A stretch of 64,000 nt of DNA, taken from assembly GCF_000208865.1 (NCBI RefSeq), contig NC_018397.1, positions 4,927,748 through 4,991,747 of the forward strand, written 5' to 3'. A program made the position numbers and the translations under genes. The first letter of the stretch is position 1. The number at the start of each line of letters is the position of its first letter. Positions 35,601-45,600 of this stretch are shown here, piece after piece. The notes beneath the pieces are model-generated. The model saw nothing but the letters and a program-made list of their open reading frames with translations, was not told the DNA's origin and searched no databases. This stretch comes from Neospora caninum Liverpool (Eukaryota; Apicomplexa; Conoidasida; Eucoccidiorida; Sarcocystidae).

Positions 35601-38174
35601 GTCCTGCCTGTGTTCGGTTTCGGGATGGAAAGCATCGCAGGGGGAAATGCATGAGGTGTCGGCCTGTTGGAAACCCTGGCAGCTTGGCGTTTTTTCCATC
35701 TTCATCCCCGTAAGGCAATAGTGGTGGAGGTCTACACTGCTTCTACCGGGGGAGACGTGGTGTGTTTCTGCCACTTAGCGAAGATACCGGGTTCGCAGGG
35801 ATGGTCATTGTTCACTGTCCCATTGGTGGGCGTGTGTGAATCTTTAGTTGTGGAGTGAGTTCGCCTTGAAAGTGTTTCGTCTCCCAGGGAGGTCGTCCAT
35901 CTGCGTCTCACAGTTTAAGGAAATCCTGTAGGTCACGCCGAGTTCACGCTGTCCTTGTCGCGTGGATACCGCAAGCTTCCGCTCCGGGTTTTTGCCGCTG
36001 CAAAGGGATCTCGAGGTGCAAATATACAGCTTCAGCTCATCAATGACCCTCAAATCCCGGCGTTTCCCGTGTTTGCCTCCCACTTTGTTCGCACCGTTCT
36101 TAGCTCGTCTGTCACCTGCTATTTCGAAGGCCCGACCACAGTCGCTCCGAGCAAGTTGTGTCGTGTCGCGCCGTCCCTAGAAAACGCATTTTCGAGTAGT
36201 TTTCTCCAGCGTTCTGTCGATCCTGTGTCAAGGCCTTGATCGCCCACCAAGGCTCCAACTACTGTGGAGGCCGAAGCAGACACAGAAGAAAGACGCCAAC
36301 GGCATTAGGGAGCAGGCTGTTGAGTTTTCATTCGTGTGAGGCTCGCCGAAATCAGACCCCCACATTGTTCATGCTAAGGATATCTCCGGTTTCCGTCGGC
36401 GTGTTCACATCACCGCAACTCACCGTTCCTGTTTTGTGTGTGTACGCACCGGCTCGTGTTGATGACGGGTTTCTTTTGCTTTTTTCGATGAAAAGGGGTG
36501 CCGTAGACACACACAAAAAGATTGATCCGTTTCGCGTCGATTGCAAACGGAGCAAACCTCGGGGCTTCGTCTTCGAATGCTATCACAGTACTGGTGTCTC
36601 GCTCCAACTACACCGTTCCCGTGAAGGTGGCTAGCAACGCGCGGACCGGCGTCTCCGCAAGCACGCCTTTTTTCGGTGTCTCCCGGTCCGACGAGAGAGA
36701 CAGAGACGCCGGCACACGACTCTCCACTTTTTTTTCGCGTTCTTTCCCTTCGGCTCTTTCCCGCTACAACTGGTAGCGAGAGCAGAAGAGTGGAGGAGAC
36801 ATGGCGTCTTCGGTGCGCAATTTTGCAGCTATTTTTCCTGCGCCCGGTTTGTGTGCCTCAAGGAGACAGATGTAAATTCAACAAGCACATCTGTAGTTCT
36901 CTATTCGTGCACACATTTTGCAGTGGGAATTTTTTTTGTGCGGCGAGGTTCTCCCGGGACGGTCCCGCTTCGTCTCGCAATTTTCGTTACCAACCAACCT
37001 CGTCCACTTTTTGTTCCCCACTACATTCGCAGCGCCCGGTCACCTCTCCACACGCAGGGTACAGAGAGTGAGACACGAACCTGTGCTCGCCCGCAGCATT
37101 TCTCTTCGTTGAGCTGACGCCTTTTCCCACGGCTTTTCTCGTTTGCACGCGTTGATGTGCATTTCGTTGGAAGCGTGGAGGGAAAATTGCCCCTGTCTCG
37201 ACCCTGCGCGTGCACGGCGCCGTCAAATTCGCAGTCTGCAACAGAGTGTGTAGTCAGCTAGTCCTCGGGGAAGGACACATTTGGAGCCAGATGTTTCGCG
37301 ACAAACATACTCCCTTTTTTCTGACGGCATCTCCGTGCCGATATGCGGAACGAATGGCACAACCCGAGTGACCCATCAGAAAAAAAAGAGCCACGTAGCC
37401 AGTGCGGCCTTCATTTTGCCAAGGCATTCTTCGACCGTTGAAGAGAAGGGCGGATGCCCGGCGACAGACAAAGGGCGTAAAGCCGTTTCTCCCGTACACT
37501 GTGTGTGCATCCTCCCTTTCTTCTCTGAGTCTCTCCTGGCTGCCTTGCGGAGGCTTTTGTTGTGTTTCGGGAGCGGAAAACGGAAATTCACTCTCTTCCG
37601 TGGAAAAAGCGCGGCTCGAAATCGGCGTCTCGAGGCAGCGCCTTTCAAACCTCGCGAGAGGCGCACTTGCGCGGAAGGCCACTTCCCGTTTCGAATTCAC
37701 ACCAGCAGGTTTCCTTTAGCCTACGGCGTCTGTGTGCGTTGTGGATCATATCAAGGCCGGTCAGTGCATTCATAGACCGTTGTGTACCTGCGTGCAGCCC
37801 GCGTTTCGGTGCCGCGTCGTCCTCTCTCCCCTTGTGTGTCGCTCAAGGTTCTCCGTTCGTGCGCGCCGTCGACATTTGTGGTTATCCTGGTGTGGAGAGA
37901 AACACCCCTGCGCAGGAGCAGAGATGGGCGAGCGAAGCGACGTGCATGTGTGCCCGTTTGTCGTGTGTGTTCGTGGTGTGTAACAACAACTTGATCCTCG
38001 CTTTGTGCGTTTGCGGCTTTTTTCTCTTCCGCCCCCATTTTGTGTGTTCCGCGCGCCTCCGCCGCTCTTTTCCTTCCTCCCTCGATTGGTCGACGAGAGT
38101 GACCCTCACACGCCAACGGGAGAGAGCGCAGCGCCGTACGCCTGTTCTGCTTGCTTTTGATTCGCGCTGAGACG
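32681..38174. other. Gene-poor region with unresolved short open frames
   Basis: About 5.5 kb of lower-GC sequence. Open + strand pieces include 34637-34873 (containing AAG|GTGAGT near 34774, a consensus donor), 34886-35428, 35955-36239, 36236-36634 and 36522-36776. Some read like extracellular protein (for example SRSNYTVPVKVASNAR near 36600), but I could not chain them into a gene and recognise no family. From about 37700 the sequence probably forms the leader of the ORF at 38175. Confidence 0.4.
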
Positions 38175-39665
38175 ATGCCGGCAAAGGCAGAGGCGTTTGG
38201 GGCGCCGCGACGGGCGTCTGAGGATTTCGACGAGCGCCTGACCGGGGACCATGACCCCGGGAAAGAAGAACGGAGTTGGTACTCCTCGCCGTCGTATGTG
38301 CAAGAGAGTGAGCCGTTCTCAAGCGATGACGCGGGCGCGCGGACGACGGACCCGCTCCTCCCCCCAGCCGGATCGGACAACGCAGAACCTGTCGCCTCCC
38401 CGAGCTGGTCTGCTTCGCTCTTCCTCGTGCCCGCTCCGGGACTTCGCTCGGACAATCTCTCCCCGGCTGCCATGCATACGCGAAACTTTTCGACACTCGC
38501 CCAGAAGGACGGCGCGCCGCTCACGGCGTCTCCAGACGCCGAGCGTGTGGCCAGCGGCTCTCTTCCTTCTCTCCTCTCTGCGCCGGGCGAGGACCGCGCC
38601 ACGGGAGAGGCGGGGGAGGGAGTCCAGACTGCGGAGACGGTCGGCGCGACTCGCCGCGATGCGTGGGAGTCTCCCGGAGAGAACGAGGCGGTGGCCGTTC
38701 CCCGTCTCACGCGGTCAGGCGGCAAGGACAGCCCTACGGAAGGCTTAGACGGCACTGCGCCGCCGTCGGGCGTCGAGTCTGTGTGCGCCGCAGGAGCGCT
38801 GCCTTTAAGAAGCGAGCAGACCGCCCGGGAGGAGACGAAAGCGCCCGAAAGTGAGTCCCCGCAGACTTACGTGGCGGCGTCCCGGAAAGGGCTCACGAAA
38901 CGGAGGGGTGCGCGACGCAGGTCCATTTCAAGACACTGGAGTGGCGAGGCACGAGGCACGACTGCGGGCCGAGCCGCTCGAGGCGGCGCTGGGAGTCCGC
39001 CCTACGTGGCGGGGAGGGCGGGAAAAGCCTCTCAAGACGTAGGGACGATTCCCCTCAACGACCTGCTTCGGCTCTTCGCCCTCGCTGGCCCGGGGGGCCT
39101 GCAGCCCCAGGAGAGTGGGGCCCCGGTCGCGGAGACACCGCAGGAGACATTTGCGTCGGGACAGCCAGGGGAGACGTGGGGAGACCTCGCCTCATTCTCG
39201 ACCTTCCTCGAGAGTCTCCTAAACACTCAGGCACCGCTGCCACCCTCTGTCGACGTGTGTTCCGCGCTGAGTCCTGTGGCAGGCAACCCTGGGGCGACGC
39301 TCGGGCAGGGCGATTGCGCCCTTCGGCGAGGCCATGCAGAAGGGGCTTTCTCAGGCGAGAAAGATCAATGGAACCAGACCAAGCGCTTCAGAGACTCCGC
39401 CGGCCAGGCAGACAGCGAGCGAGGCCTTGTCCCTCCACGGGCGCCGGACGCGGGTCACCAGCCGCCCCTGGGAGCTGACGCGCGACCCCGAAAGGGCAGA
39501 GACGCAGATCTCGACGCAGTCTACAAGGTGAGAAGACAACGCGTCGTGTCGAATATGAAGCAGATCAAGGAAAAAGCAAACAGAAAGAGCTGGTATCGGT
39601 CGGGCGGGGCGTGTGGCAGTCGTCTCAGGAATCTCGGAAGACAGGCCGATCTGCAGTCTTACTGA
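38175..39665 (+). CDS. Unrecognised, probably disordered protein
   Basis: An open frame of 496 residues starts at ATG 38175 (context GACGATGCC) and ends with TGA. Composition is rich in Ala, Gly, Ser, Pro, Glu and Arg with long disordered stretches. A basic patch (KGLTKRRGARRRS) in the middle is followed by a short hydrophobic helix (IPLNDLLRLFALAG). A consensus donor, CTACAAG|GTGAGA, lies at 39527/39528, so the last 45 or so codons may be intron and the gene may continue, possibly into the next ORF. No domain, signal peptide or membrane span is visible. The high-GC open frame of 1.5 kb against a lower-GC background supports coding. Confidence 0.55.
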   Translation: MPAKAEAFGAPRRASEDFDERLTGDHDPGKEERSWYSSPSYVQESEPFSSDDAGARTTDPLLPPAGSDNAEPVASPSWSASLFLVPAPGLRSDNLSPAAMHTRNFSTLAQKDGAPLTASPDAERVASGSLPSLLSAPGEDRATGEAGEGVQTAETVGATRRDAWESPGENEAVAVPRLTRSGGKDSPTEGLDGTAPPSGVESVCAAGALPLRSEQTAREETKAPESESPQTYVAASRKGLTKRRGARRRSISRHWSGEARGTTAGRAARGGAGSPPYVAGRAGKASQDVGTIPLNDLLRLFALAGPGGLQPQESGAPVAETPQETFASGQPGETWGDLASFSTFLESLLNTQAPLPPSVDVCSALSPVAGNPGATLGQGDCALRRGHAEGAFSGEKDQWNQTKRFRDSAGQADSERGLVPPRAPDAGHQPPLGADARPRKGRDADLDAVYKVRRQRVVSNMKQIKEKANRKSWYRSGGACGSRLRNLGRQADLQSY

Positions 39666-40758
39666 CTGCGCGTGGGTGGGTCGTGCCATGGTACGTCGGA
39701 GAGTGTTGACGTGGGGGCGATTGACGTCGCGAAGTGTGAAGTGGAGGATACGACTTTTTGAGAGGGAAGCCTGCTAGACGTGTGGCGAATATCCCGGCCC
39801 GCGCAGCCGTGCGAAGAAGAGAAGTCACAGACTGTGGTTTCCCTGCTGCTGCTCCCTTCTTTTGTCTCGGATTTAGACAAAAATGTGCCCGTTCCTGAAA
39901 ACCGGTTGGGCGGACGTCCTAGGGCCCTTGCCTGCGCGTTCGCTCACACGGGCGCCGCACTCTGCACTCCTCCGGAGTCAGGTGCGACCATCGCCTAACG
40001 CGGCACTAACGAAGTAAGGACACAGAACACTGGGCCTGCTGCACGGATCTCTCCACACCGTGATCTCGCGCTCTTGCTTCCTTTTGACCTCGCCCCCTCT
40101 TACTGTCTCTGTCTCTCGTTGTGTTTTTGCAGCGGTGAACTGTTTCGAAATTTCTTGTCTGCCGTTAGTCGTTTGGCATGGTAACTGTGGGCGTCTGGCG
40201 CCTTTGTCTACAGAGACGCTATGCGTTCCTCCCCTCTGTTTTGCCGTGTCCTCTCTTTCTGCAGCACAGCACCGGATGCAGTCGCAGCATTGGTTACAAG
40301 GTTGCCCCTAATGTGCGGAAACTATAGGCATCGCCCGAAGCTGTCGTGCGCGGCGGATGGCGCTTGCGTACCTCGAAGACCTGTCTCGCCCCAGAAGAAA
40401 CAGTGTTCTGGACAGCGGATGCTCGGGAGTGCCTCGACGCTCGTGTGCAGTCGCGGCGATCGTTACAAGGTTGCCCCTAATGTGCGCAAAATGGAGGCGT
40501 CGCGTGAAGCTTTCGTGCGCGGCGGAGAGCACTTGCGGACCGCCAAGACCTCCAGTCTGGCCCCAAAAGATACGACGTTCTGGACGGCCGATGCTGGGGA
40601 GTGCCTCGACGCGCGGGTCGCTAGGCCCTGCGCAGACCTGGCTGCCGAGGAAGAGTAAGCGGAGATGACGACAGGGGAAAGTTTCAGTCGGCAAGGCAAG
40701 GAAACGGGAAGCAGGGAGGAGGCGAATAGGAAAAAGGAGAAAGAGCCTCTCAGGGCAG
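39666..40758. other. Intergenic or intronic spacer carrying a 169-bp tandem duplication
   Basis: About 1.1 kb between two same-strand ORFs. Its main content is a diverged two-copy tandem repeat (40278-40615). An acceptor-like pyrimidine tract plus GGCAG directly precedes the ATG at 40759, so this could be an intron if the two ORFs form one gene. Confidence 0.5.
40278..40615. repeat. Diverged 169-bp tandem duplication (2 copies)
   Basis: Copy 1 (40278-40446) and copy 2 (40447-40615) share blocks at constant 169-bp offset, including GTTACAAGGTTGCCCCTAAT at 40293 and 40462, a CAGTCGC/GGCG leader, GTGCGCGGCGGA, and GGGAGTGCCTCGACGC. By eye they are roughly four-fifths identical. Because 169 is not a multiple of three, homologous stretches fall in different frames. 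Confidence 0.9.
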
Positions 40759-42624
40759 ATGCATCTTTTTCTGTCGACACACATCTCACTTCCCCCGTCT
40801 GAGGTGTACACCGACGCACGTATGCGGGCAAGCTCGCGTGCAGACGTTCACCATAAGGAGGGACGGAAGGGGTTGAACGTGTTTCGGCGTGGCGTTTTGT
40901 GGATACGCAGGGTCTTCCGTCACCTGGACGACTTCTTCTCTTCGCTGTCGAGCCACTGCGGAGGGTCCACGCCGCTCCCTACAGAAGACGAGAACAGTGC
41001 GCCGTCGGGCCTGCCTCTGCGCCAGGTTCACGGGGCGTCGTCCTCTTCAGGCACTCTGAGTGTGTCGGTCGCCTCCTCGTCGGTGTCGCGAACGCTGACA
41101 CCAAGCGGGGCGAGTCTGGATTCGACGCCGCCAGGCAGCGCGTCCTTCGGTCTCTTTCCGACGCTTGAAGCGCTGGCGTGTCCTGTCGCCGACGCTCACC
41201 ACTTCTCAGAGGGCGAAGACGGCCGTCCGTCGCTGTCGGCGTTGGGAGTGTTCCCGTCTCACCTGCGTGCCTCGTCGGACCCCACAGCTGACTACGGCTA
41301 CCCGTGCCTCCCGCGGACGTCGCCCTTGGGACACGAGGCGCCTGACAGCGCTGCCCCGGCGTCTGTCTGCCCGTCACCGCCTGTCGCCGTCGCGCCTGGT
41401 TCCTGTGCTGCCGCGCCGTCGGTCCTCGACGCCCACACCCGAGGGCCCGTCCAGGGTCGCGGCGTGTTTCAGCCTAGCGGCTGCTCAGCGGACCTCCTGA
41501 AGAAGATGGGGAGTGGTTGCGCGAGTGCGGGGGCCGGGAAAAGCGGCGCGGGCTACTCCGGAGCTCGAGAGGGGCAGAGCCACCGGGCACCGTCATCGGG
41601 ATCAGCTGATCCGGGCGCGAAGCGCGGGGATCGCCCTGCGGCCACGGCGAGTCAGGGCGTGCACCAGCGCGGCCTCGCACGGGCTTCGACCGCGAGTTCC
41701 GTCGCATCTGAAGTCACGCTGCCGGTGCCTGTGACGGCCAGCAAAACGCGCCGCGGGAAGCGCGGTGGCCGCAGGAAACGGGGCGGTCGCGACGCGGACG
41801 CGAGGCGAGCCCATTCCGGCCGCGACCGATTCAACGCAGGCCGCGACGTAGCCCTGGGAGGAAGCCCGATCGCGGAGACCAATTGGGTGCAACTGATGGA
41901 GGCTCTCGCGTCCAGGGCAGTGCTTCCGGCTAGCCTGGCGAGCGCCCTGGTGGCGTTGTCGGCGACGGGAGGCGACTCGGCGGGTGCGCCAGAGACGCCG
42001 GCCGGCGGTACAGGGTACAGAGGCGGGCGCCGCGAAGTCTCCGAAAGCGAGGAGCGACTGAACGCGTACGAAGTGGACAGGTGGGGCCAGCCTGCGCCGC
42101 TGTGGCTGCGGCCGCAGCCCGGACTAGGTGGCCTGAGCGCACAGGCGCATGAAGCTGAGGGGCTGACCTCTACACTTCAGGCGGCCCTGGGGTCGTCCCT
42201 GCGGCCGACTGACGAAGGCCACCTGGGAGGCAGGGGCGGTAACCGGATTCGAGAAGAACTCCGAGGACAGAGCCAAAAGCTGGAAAATGCCGTCGCCTCT
42301 GTCTCGGGCTGGTCCCCCCTGGGCGGAGGGGTCGGGGCGACGGAGACTGCGTGGCCAGACGTGTCGGCGTTCGCGCCAGCGCAAAGCAGTGGGAAGGGCG
42401 CCCCGAGTTTCCCAGAGGATCCTGCGGCCGGCAGTGCGCTCAGCAGAGAAGGGACGACGGAGCTCGACGCGTACGCTTCGGATGAGAAAACGTGCGCGCG
42501 TCTCCTCCTGCTTCAGTGTCTGCAAGAACTCGTCAGCCGCTTGCCCGCTCTCAACAACGACGAGATTAGGTGCTTAACCACCTTGTTGAGACTCCCGAAG
42601 AACCGGGAGGCTTTCTGCAAATAG
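40759..42624 (+). CDS. Unrecognised, probably disordered protein with a basic patch
   Basis: A 621-residue open frame ends with TAG at 42622-42624. The N-terminal 55 residues include a basic [11 protein letters not shown] segment (GVLWIRRVFRHLDDFFSSL). The middle carries a strongly basic KTRRGKRGGRRKRGGR patch, then NWVQLMEALASRAVLPASLASALVAL. The C-terminus is an ordered-looking helical end, LLLLQCLQELVSRLPALNNDEIRCLTTLLRL. The rest is Ser/Gly/Ala/Pro low complexity. The basic patch could be nuclear-localising or nucleic-acid binding, but that is inference. The start is uncertain: the ATG at 40759 directly follows GGCAG, so it might be an internal exon joined to the upstream ORF via the donor at 39527. 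A second ATG occurs at residue 22. No family recognised. Confidence 0.55.
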   Translation: MHLFLSTHISLPPSEVYTDARMRASSRADVHHKEGRKGLNVFRRGVLWIRRVFRHLDDFFSSLSSHCGGSTPLPTEDENSAPSGLPLRQVHGASSSSGTLSVSVASSSVSRTLTPSGASLDSTPPGSASFGLFPTLEALACPVADAHHFSEGEDGRPSLSALGVFPSHLRASSDPTADYGYPCLPRTSPLGHEAPDSAAPASVCPSPPVAVAPGSCAAAPSVLDAHTRGPVQGRGVFQPSGCSADLLKKMGSGCASAGAGKSGAGYSGAREGQSHRAPSSGSADPGAKRGDRPAATASQGVHQRGLARASTASSVASEVTLPVPVTASKTRRGKRGGRRKRGGRDADARRAHSGRDRFNAGRDVALGGSPIAETNWVQLMEALASRAVLPASLASALVALSATGGDSAGAPETPAGGTGYRGGRREVSESEERLNAYEVDRWGQPAPLWLRPQPGLGGLSAQAHEAEGLTSTLQAALGSSLRPTDEGHLGGRGGNRIREELRGQSQKLENAVASVSGWSPLGGGVGATETAWPDVSAFAPAQSSGKGAPSFPEDPAAGSALSREGTTELDAYASDEKTCARLLLLQCLQELVSRLPALNNDEIRCLTTLLRLPKNREAFCK

Positions 42625-45600
42625 GGTCAGCAGAGAGAGGGGACACGAAACGGGCGAAATGCCGAGCTGGGGTCCACGACTCGCGGCCACGCGAATGCAG
42701 AGGGTGGGGGCGGGGGTAGCGAGCGAGAGGCAGACATCCTCGGGCCATGGTACGCAAAGCATTGGAGTCACACGTCCCCGATGGCGGTCGTGTCTCTCCC
42801 CTTGCACCGTAATCCTGTGCATGCATGTAGACGTAGTGTGTTCCTCTGCTGCATGCATAAAAGCGTCGGCATGGATATGTGAGTGCATGTGTACGTCGTG
42901 CATATTTCGTGAAGATGCAAAAATGCGTATAAGCAAACCAAAGCGCTCGCAGTAGGTGCAGTTGTCCGTTTGATTTTGTGGTTCTTTGTGTGTGTCGCCC
43001 CGCGTCTATATCACCGGCGAATTCCGGCTGGGGAGAGAAAGTGCGAAGATGCGTGAGGCGGTTAACAGATGTTTGCGTGGCTCGCCTGGGTGGTCCCCTC
43101 GTGCGTTCTCGTCTTCATAGGATGCCGTCGTGACTGTTGATGCTCCGTCATCGCGCGTGGTTTCATGAGTGGCTGTCACAGGCAGCCAGAAACTTCCTCA
43201 GCTCCAAAGTTGCCTGTCGAGAAATATTTGTGCGTGTGTGGTGTGTGAGAGTCGTGGCTCGGAAGCAGCCGACGTCTTGGGATGTACCGTGGTTTTGCTG
43301 CTAGCAGGATTTTGTTTCCTCGGTGCATTTGCGTGCTTTCGCGGAGCCTTGCCCGAGGGATAAGCCCGGACACGCGCGCATGCACGCCAGGCGATGTCGC
43401 AGAATTTTTAGGCTGTGAAAGCGGAATGCAGAGTCATCCCCTCGTTTGTTTCCGCAATGAAGTTGCGAGTTCCATGTCGTGCGAGGAGGGAGAACTAGCG
43501 GGTTTTCAACGGTCAACAGGGAAACGGATGAAGGTTTCGATGAGGTCTCGATGTGTCACCGGACGGAAGGACGGGAGACACGCAGGCGGCGGTGGCGCCC
43601 CAACCTCGTCGTCGCTCGTGTCCTCTTGAATTTTTAGCCATTCATCCACATGCTCTCACTCCGCCTTTGTCAGGGGGAGGACTGAGGGTCCAGGTAGTCC
43701 CTCTCCTGCCTCCGATATCCGCGCGCGACGGAGCGCACGGTGTTCCGCGTACGCGAGGAGAGTCGTAGCAGACTCCGTGTTGAGAGCGCGGAAAGGGAAA
43801 TGAGGAAGCAAGGGTTGCGGCACGCGTCGCGTGTAGGTGCCGCCTTCCCGTTGCGCGTCGCATCCCACTTCTTCGTGTCTGGCCTGTTCCTTTCGACCGC
43901 GTTTGCGTATGTGTCCACTTGTGCCTTGTGTGGGCTATGCAGAAGAGTGGGCGCCGTTAGACCCGGACTCGGGGGGGAGAAGGGAGGGAGAAGGGGATAG
44001 ATCGAGCAACGCAATGCGATCCCCGCCGCTCTCTTTCCCGACTCGTCTTTCTTCAGTCTACAAGCAACAGAACCTAAATGCTTCGTGTCGGCGTCTGCAC
44101 TTGAATGACCAGTGGAAGAATGTTGCTCTGATGAGACAGAAGGGAGAGAGAAGAAGGCAAGAGAACGACAGCGTTTGCAGTAAAGAGTGTATGTTAAGCC
44201 CCTCCGTGGGTGGAGGGGAGATATACCCCTTCTCGGGAGGCTGCTGGCAAAGCTGTTTGTTGAGGGTGAAGTCAGTTTCGGGCTTTCCCGAGGCACGTCG
44301 CTGCCATCTCGACACAGAAGGGGTTTCCTGTGTTGCATTTCTTATGAAGTGAGTGGTACCAGGCTTTTAAATGTCAGTGTAAATGTAGATCTGCACAGCT
44401 TGACATACGATTGATATTTTTAGTACGCATCGCATCTGTGAAGACCATCAGCGTATCTGTGTAGTGGGATGTGAGAGACCGCATATAGGTTGACTCGAGA
44501 TTTGAAGGCGAGACCAGTCCTCCCCTTCCATCTCGTTTTCCTATATTCTCTCTCACCTCAAGGTAGATGAAGGCGCGGCGTATAAAAGGTTGTGGGGGGC
44601 GAGGAAGCTGACGTAGCTGTGGAAAGGGACGACGGCCCGTTGCTGTTTCGGGTCCGGTGCTGAGAGTGTGCACATTTTGCATTGTGTGCTGTTTGCGGTG
44701 TACCGATCTTCCCGCGCGCTGGCGAGTGTGCAGATGCGGAACGAAAGCCACAGAGTTTTCTGACGTTTGCTCGATGACAGGAGATATCGGGAGTGTCCTA
44801 CACATAGAGACGTGCTGAGCCTGTCAGCCAGTCGAGTGCGTCGGCATCTGGTTCCACATCTCGAGTCTGTGCCTGCTTTCGCACGCGCTGCTGGTGAGGC
44901 AGGAGTCACGAGGCGAAGAATTAATGACTATTGTGTATTTTCGGGGAAACACAAATGGCGTCTTTTGTCCACGGGGGAACGGCAATCAAAGTCGCCAAGT
45001 GTGCTGGGGGGTGAACGCACCTCTGTTGTAAATACACGTAGGGAACTACATTGTGCATACGAATAAGGAACGAGGGAGAGTGAAAATGTGAAAAGTGGGG
45101 AAAACTGAAGGCAGTCTTGAAAAAACAAGTCTTCTACGTCGTTTTCATGTTGCTTTGAGTCTTGGAGCTCTTCTCCACCCTTCTGTATGTCCAGAAAGCA
45201 TCGAGAAGACCGCAGGACCCGCGTAGGCGTGTCTGTCGTTGTGGCCTCTCGGAGTTTGTGTTCTTGCCCAAAATATGCGGGAAAAGAAACGGAGCCTTAA
45301 AGCGTCCGGTGTATTCCCAGACGCAGGAAGTTGTGTTCCCTGTCGTTTAGCGTGTCAGAGGTTCCAGTGTGTCTTTTCCGTGAAAAAGCAGCACAGTTGA
45401 CCATCGTCCGTACGCGGGGTTTTGTAGTGAACGATCCATTTCTGTGTGTTTTACGGCCAAGCGTTACATTGTGTCGCCGGCATTTCCACAGCTCCCCGTC
45501 TGCGTTCCGCCCTGCACACCTGGTCCTCCCAAACGTGCAACACCGTCTTTTTTCGTCCTCTTGGATTGCGTTGAGGATACGTGTATCTTCCACGTACAAA

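Noticed and set aside
33000..36800. Surface-antigen (SRS-type) domains
   Set aside because: I looked for the paired-cysteine pattern of that family and could not find it in a consistent frame.
40308..40811. 167-codon minus-strand frame across the tandem duplication
   Set aside because: The 169-bp unit shifts frame between copies, so the duplication is not a coding repeat, and no family is recognisable.
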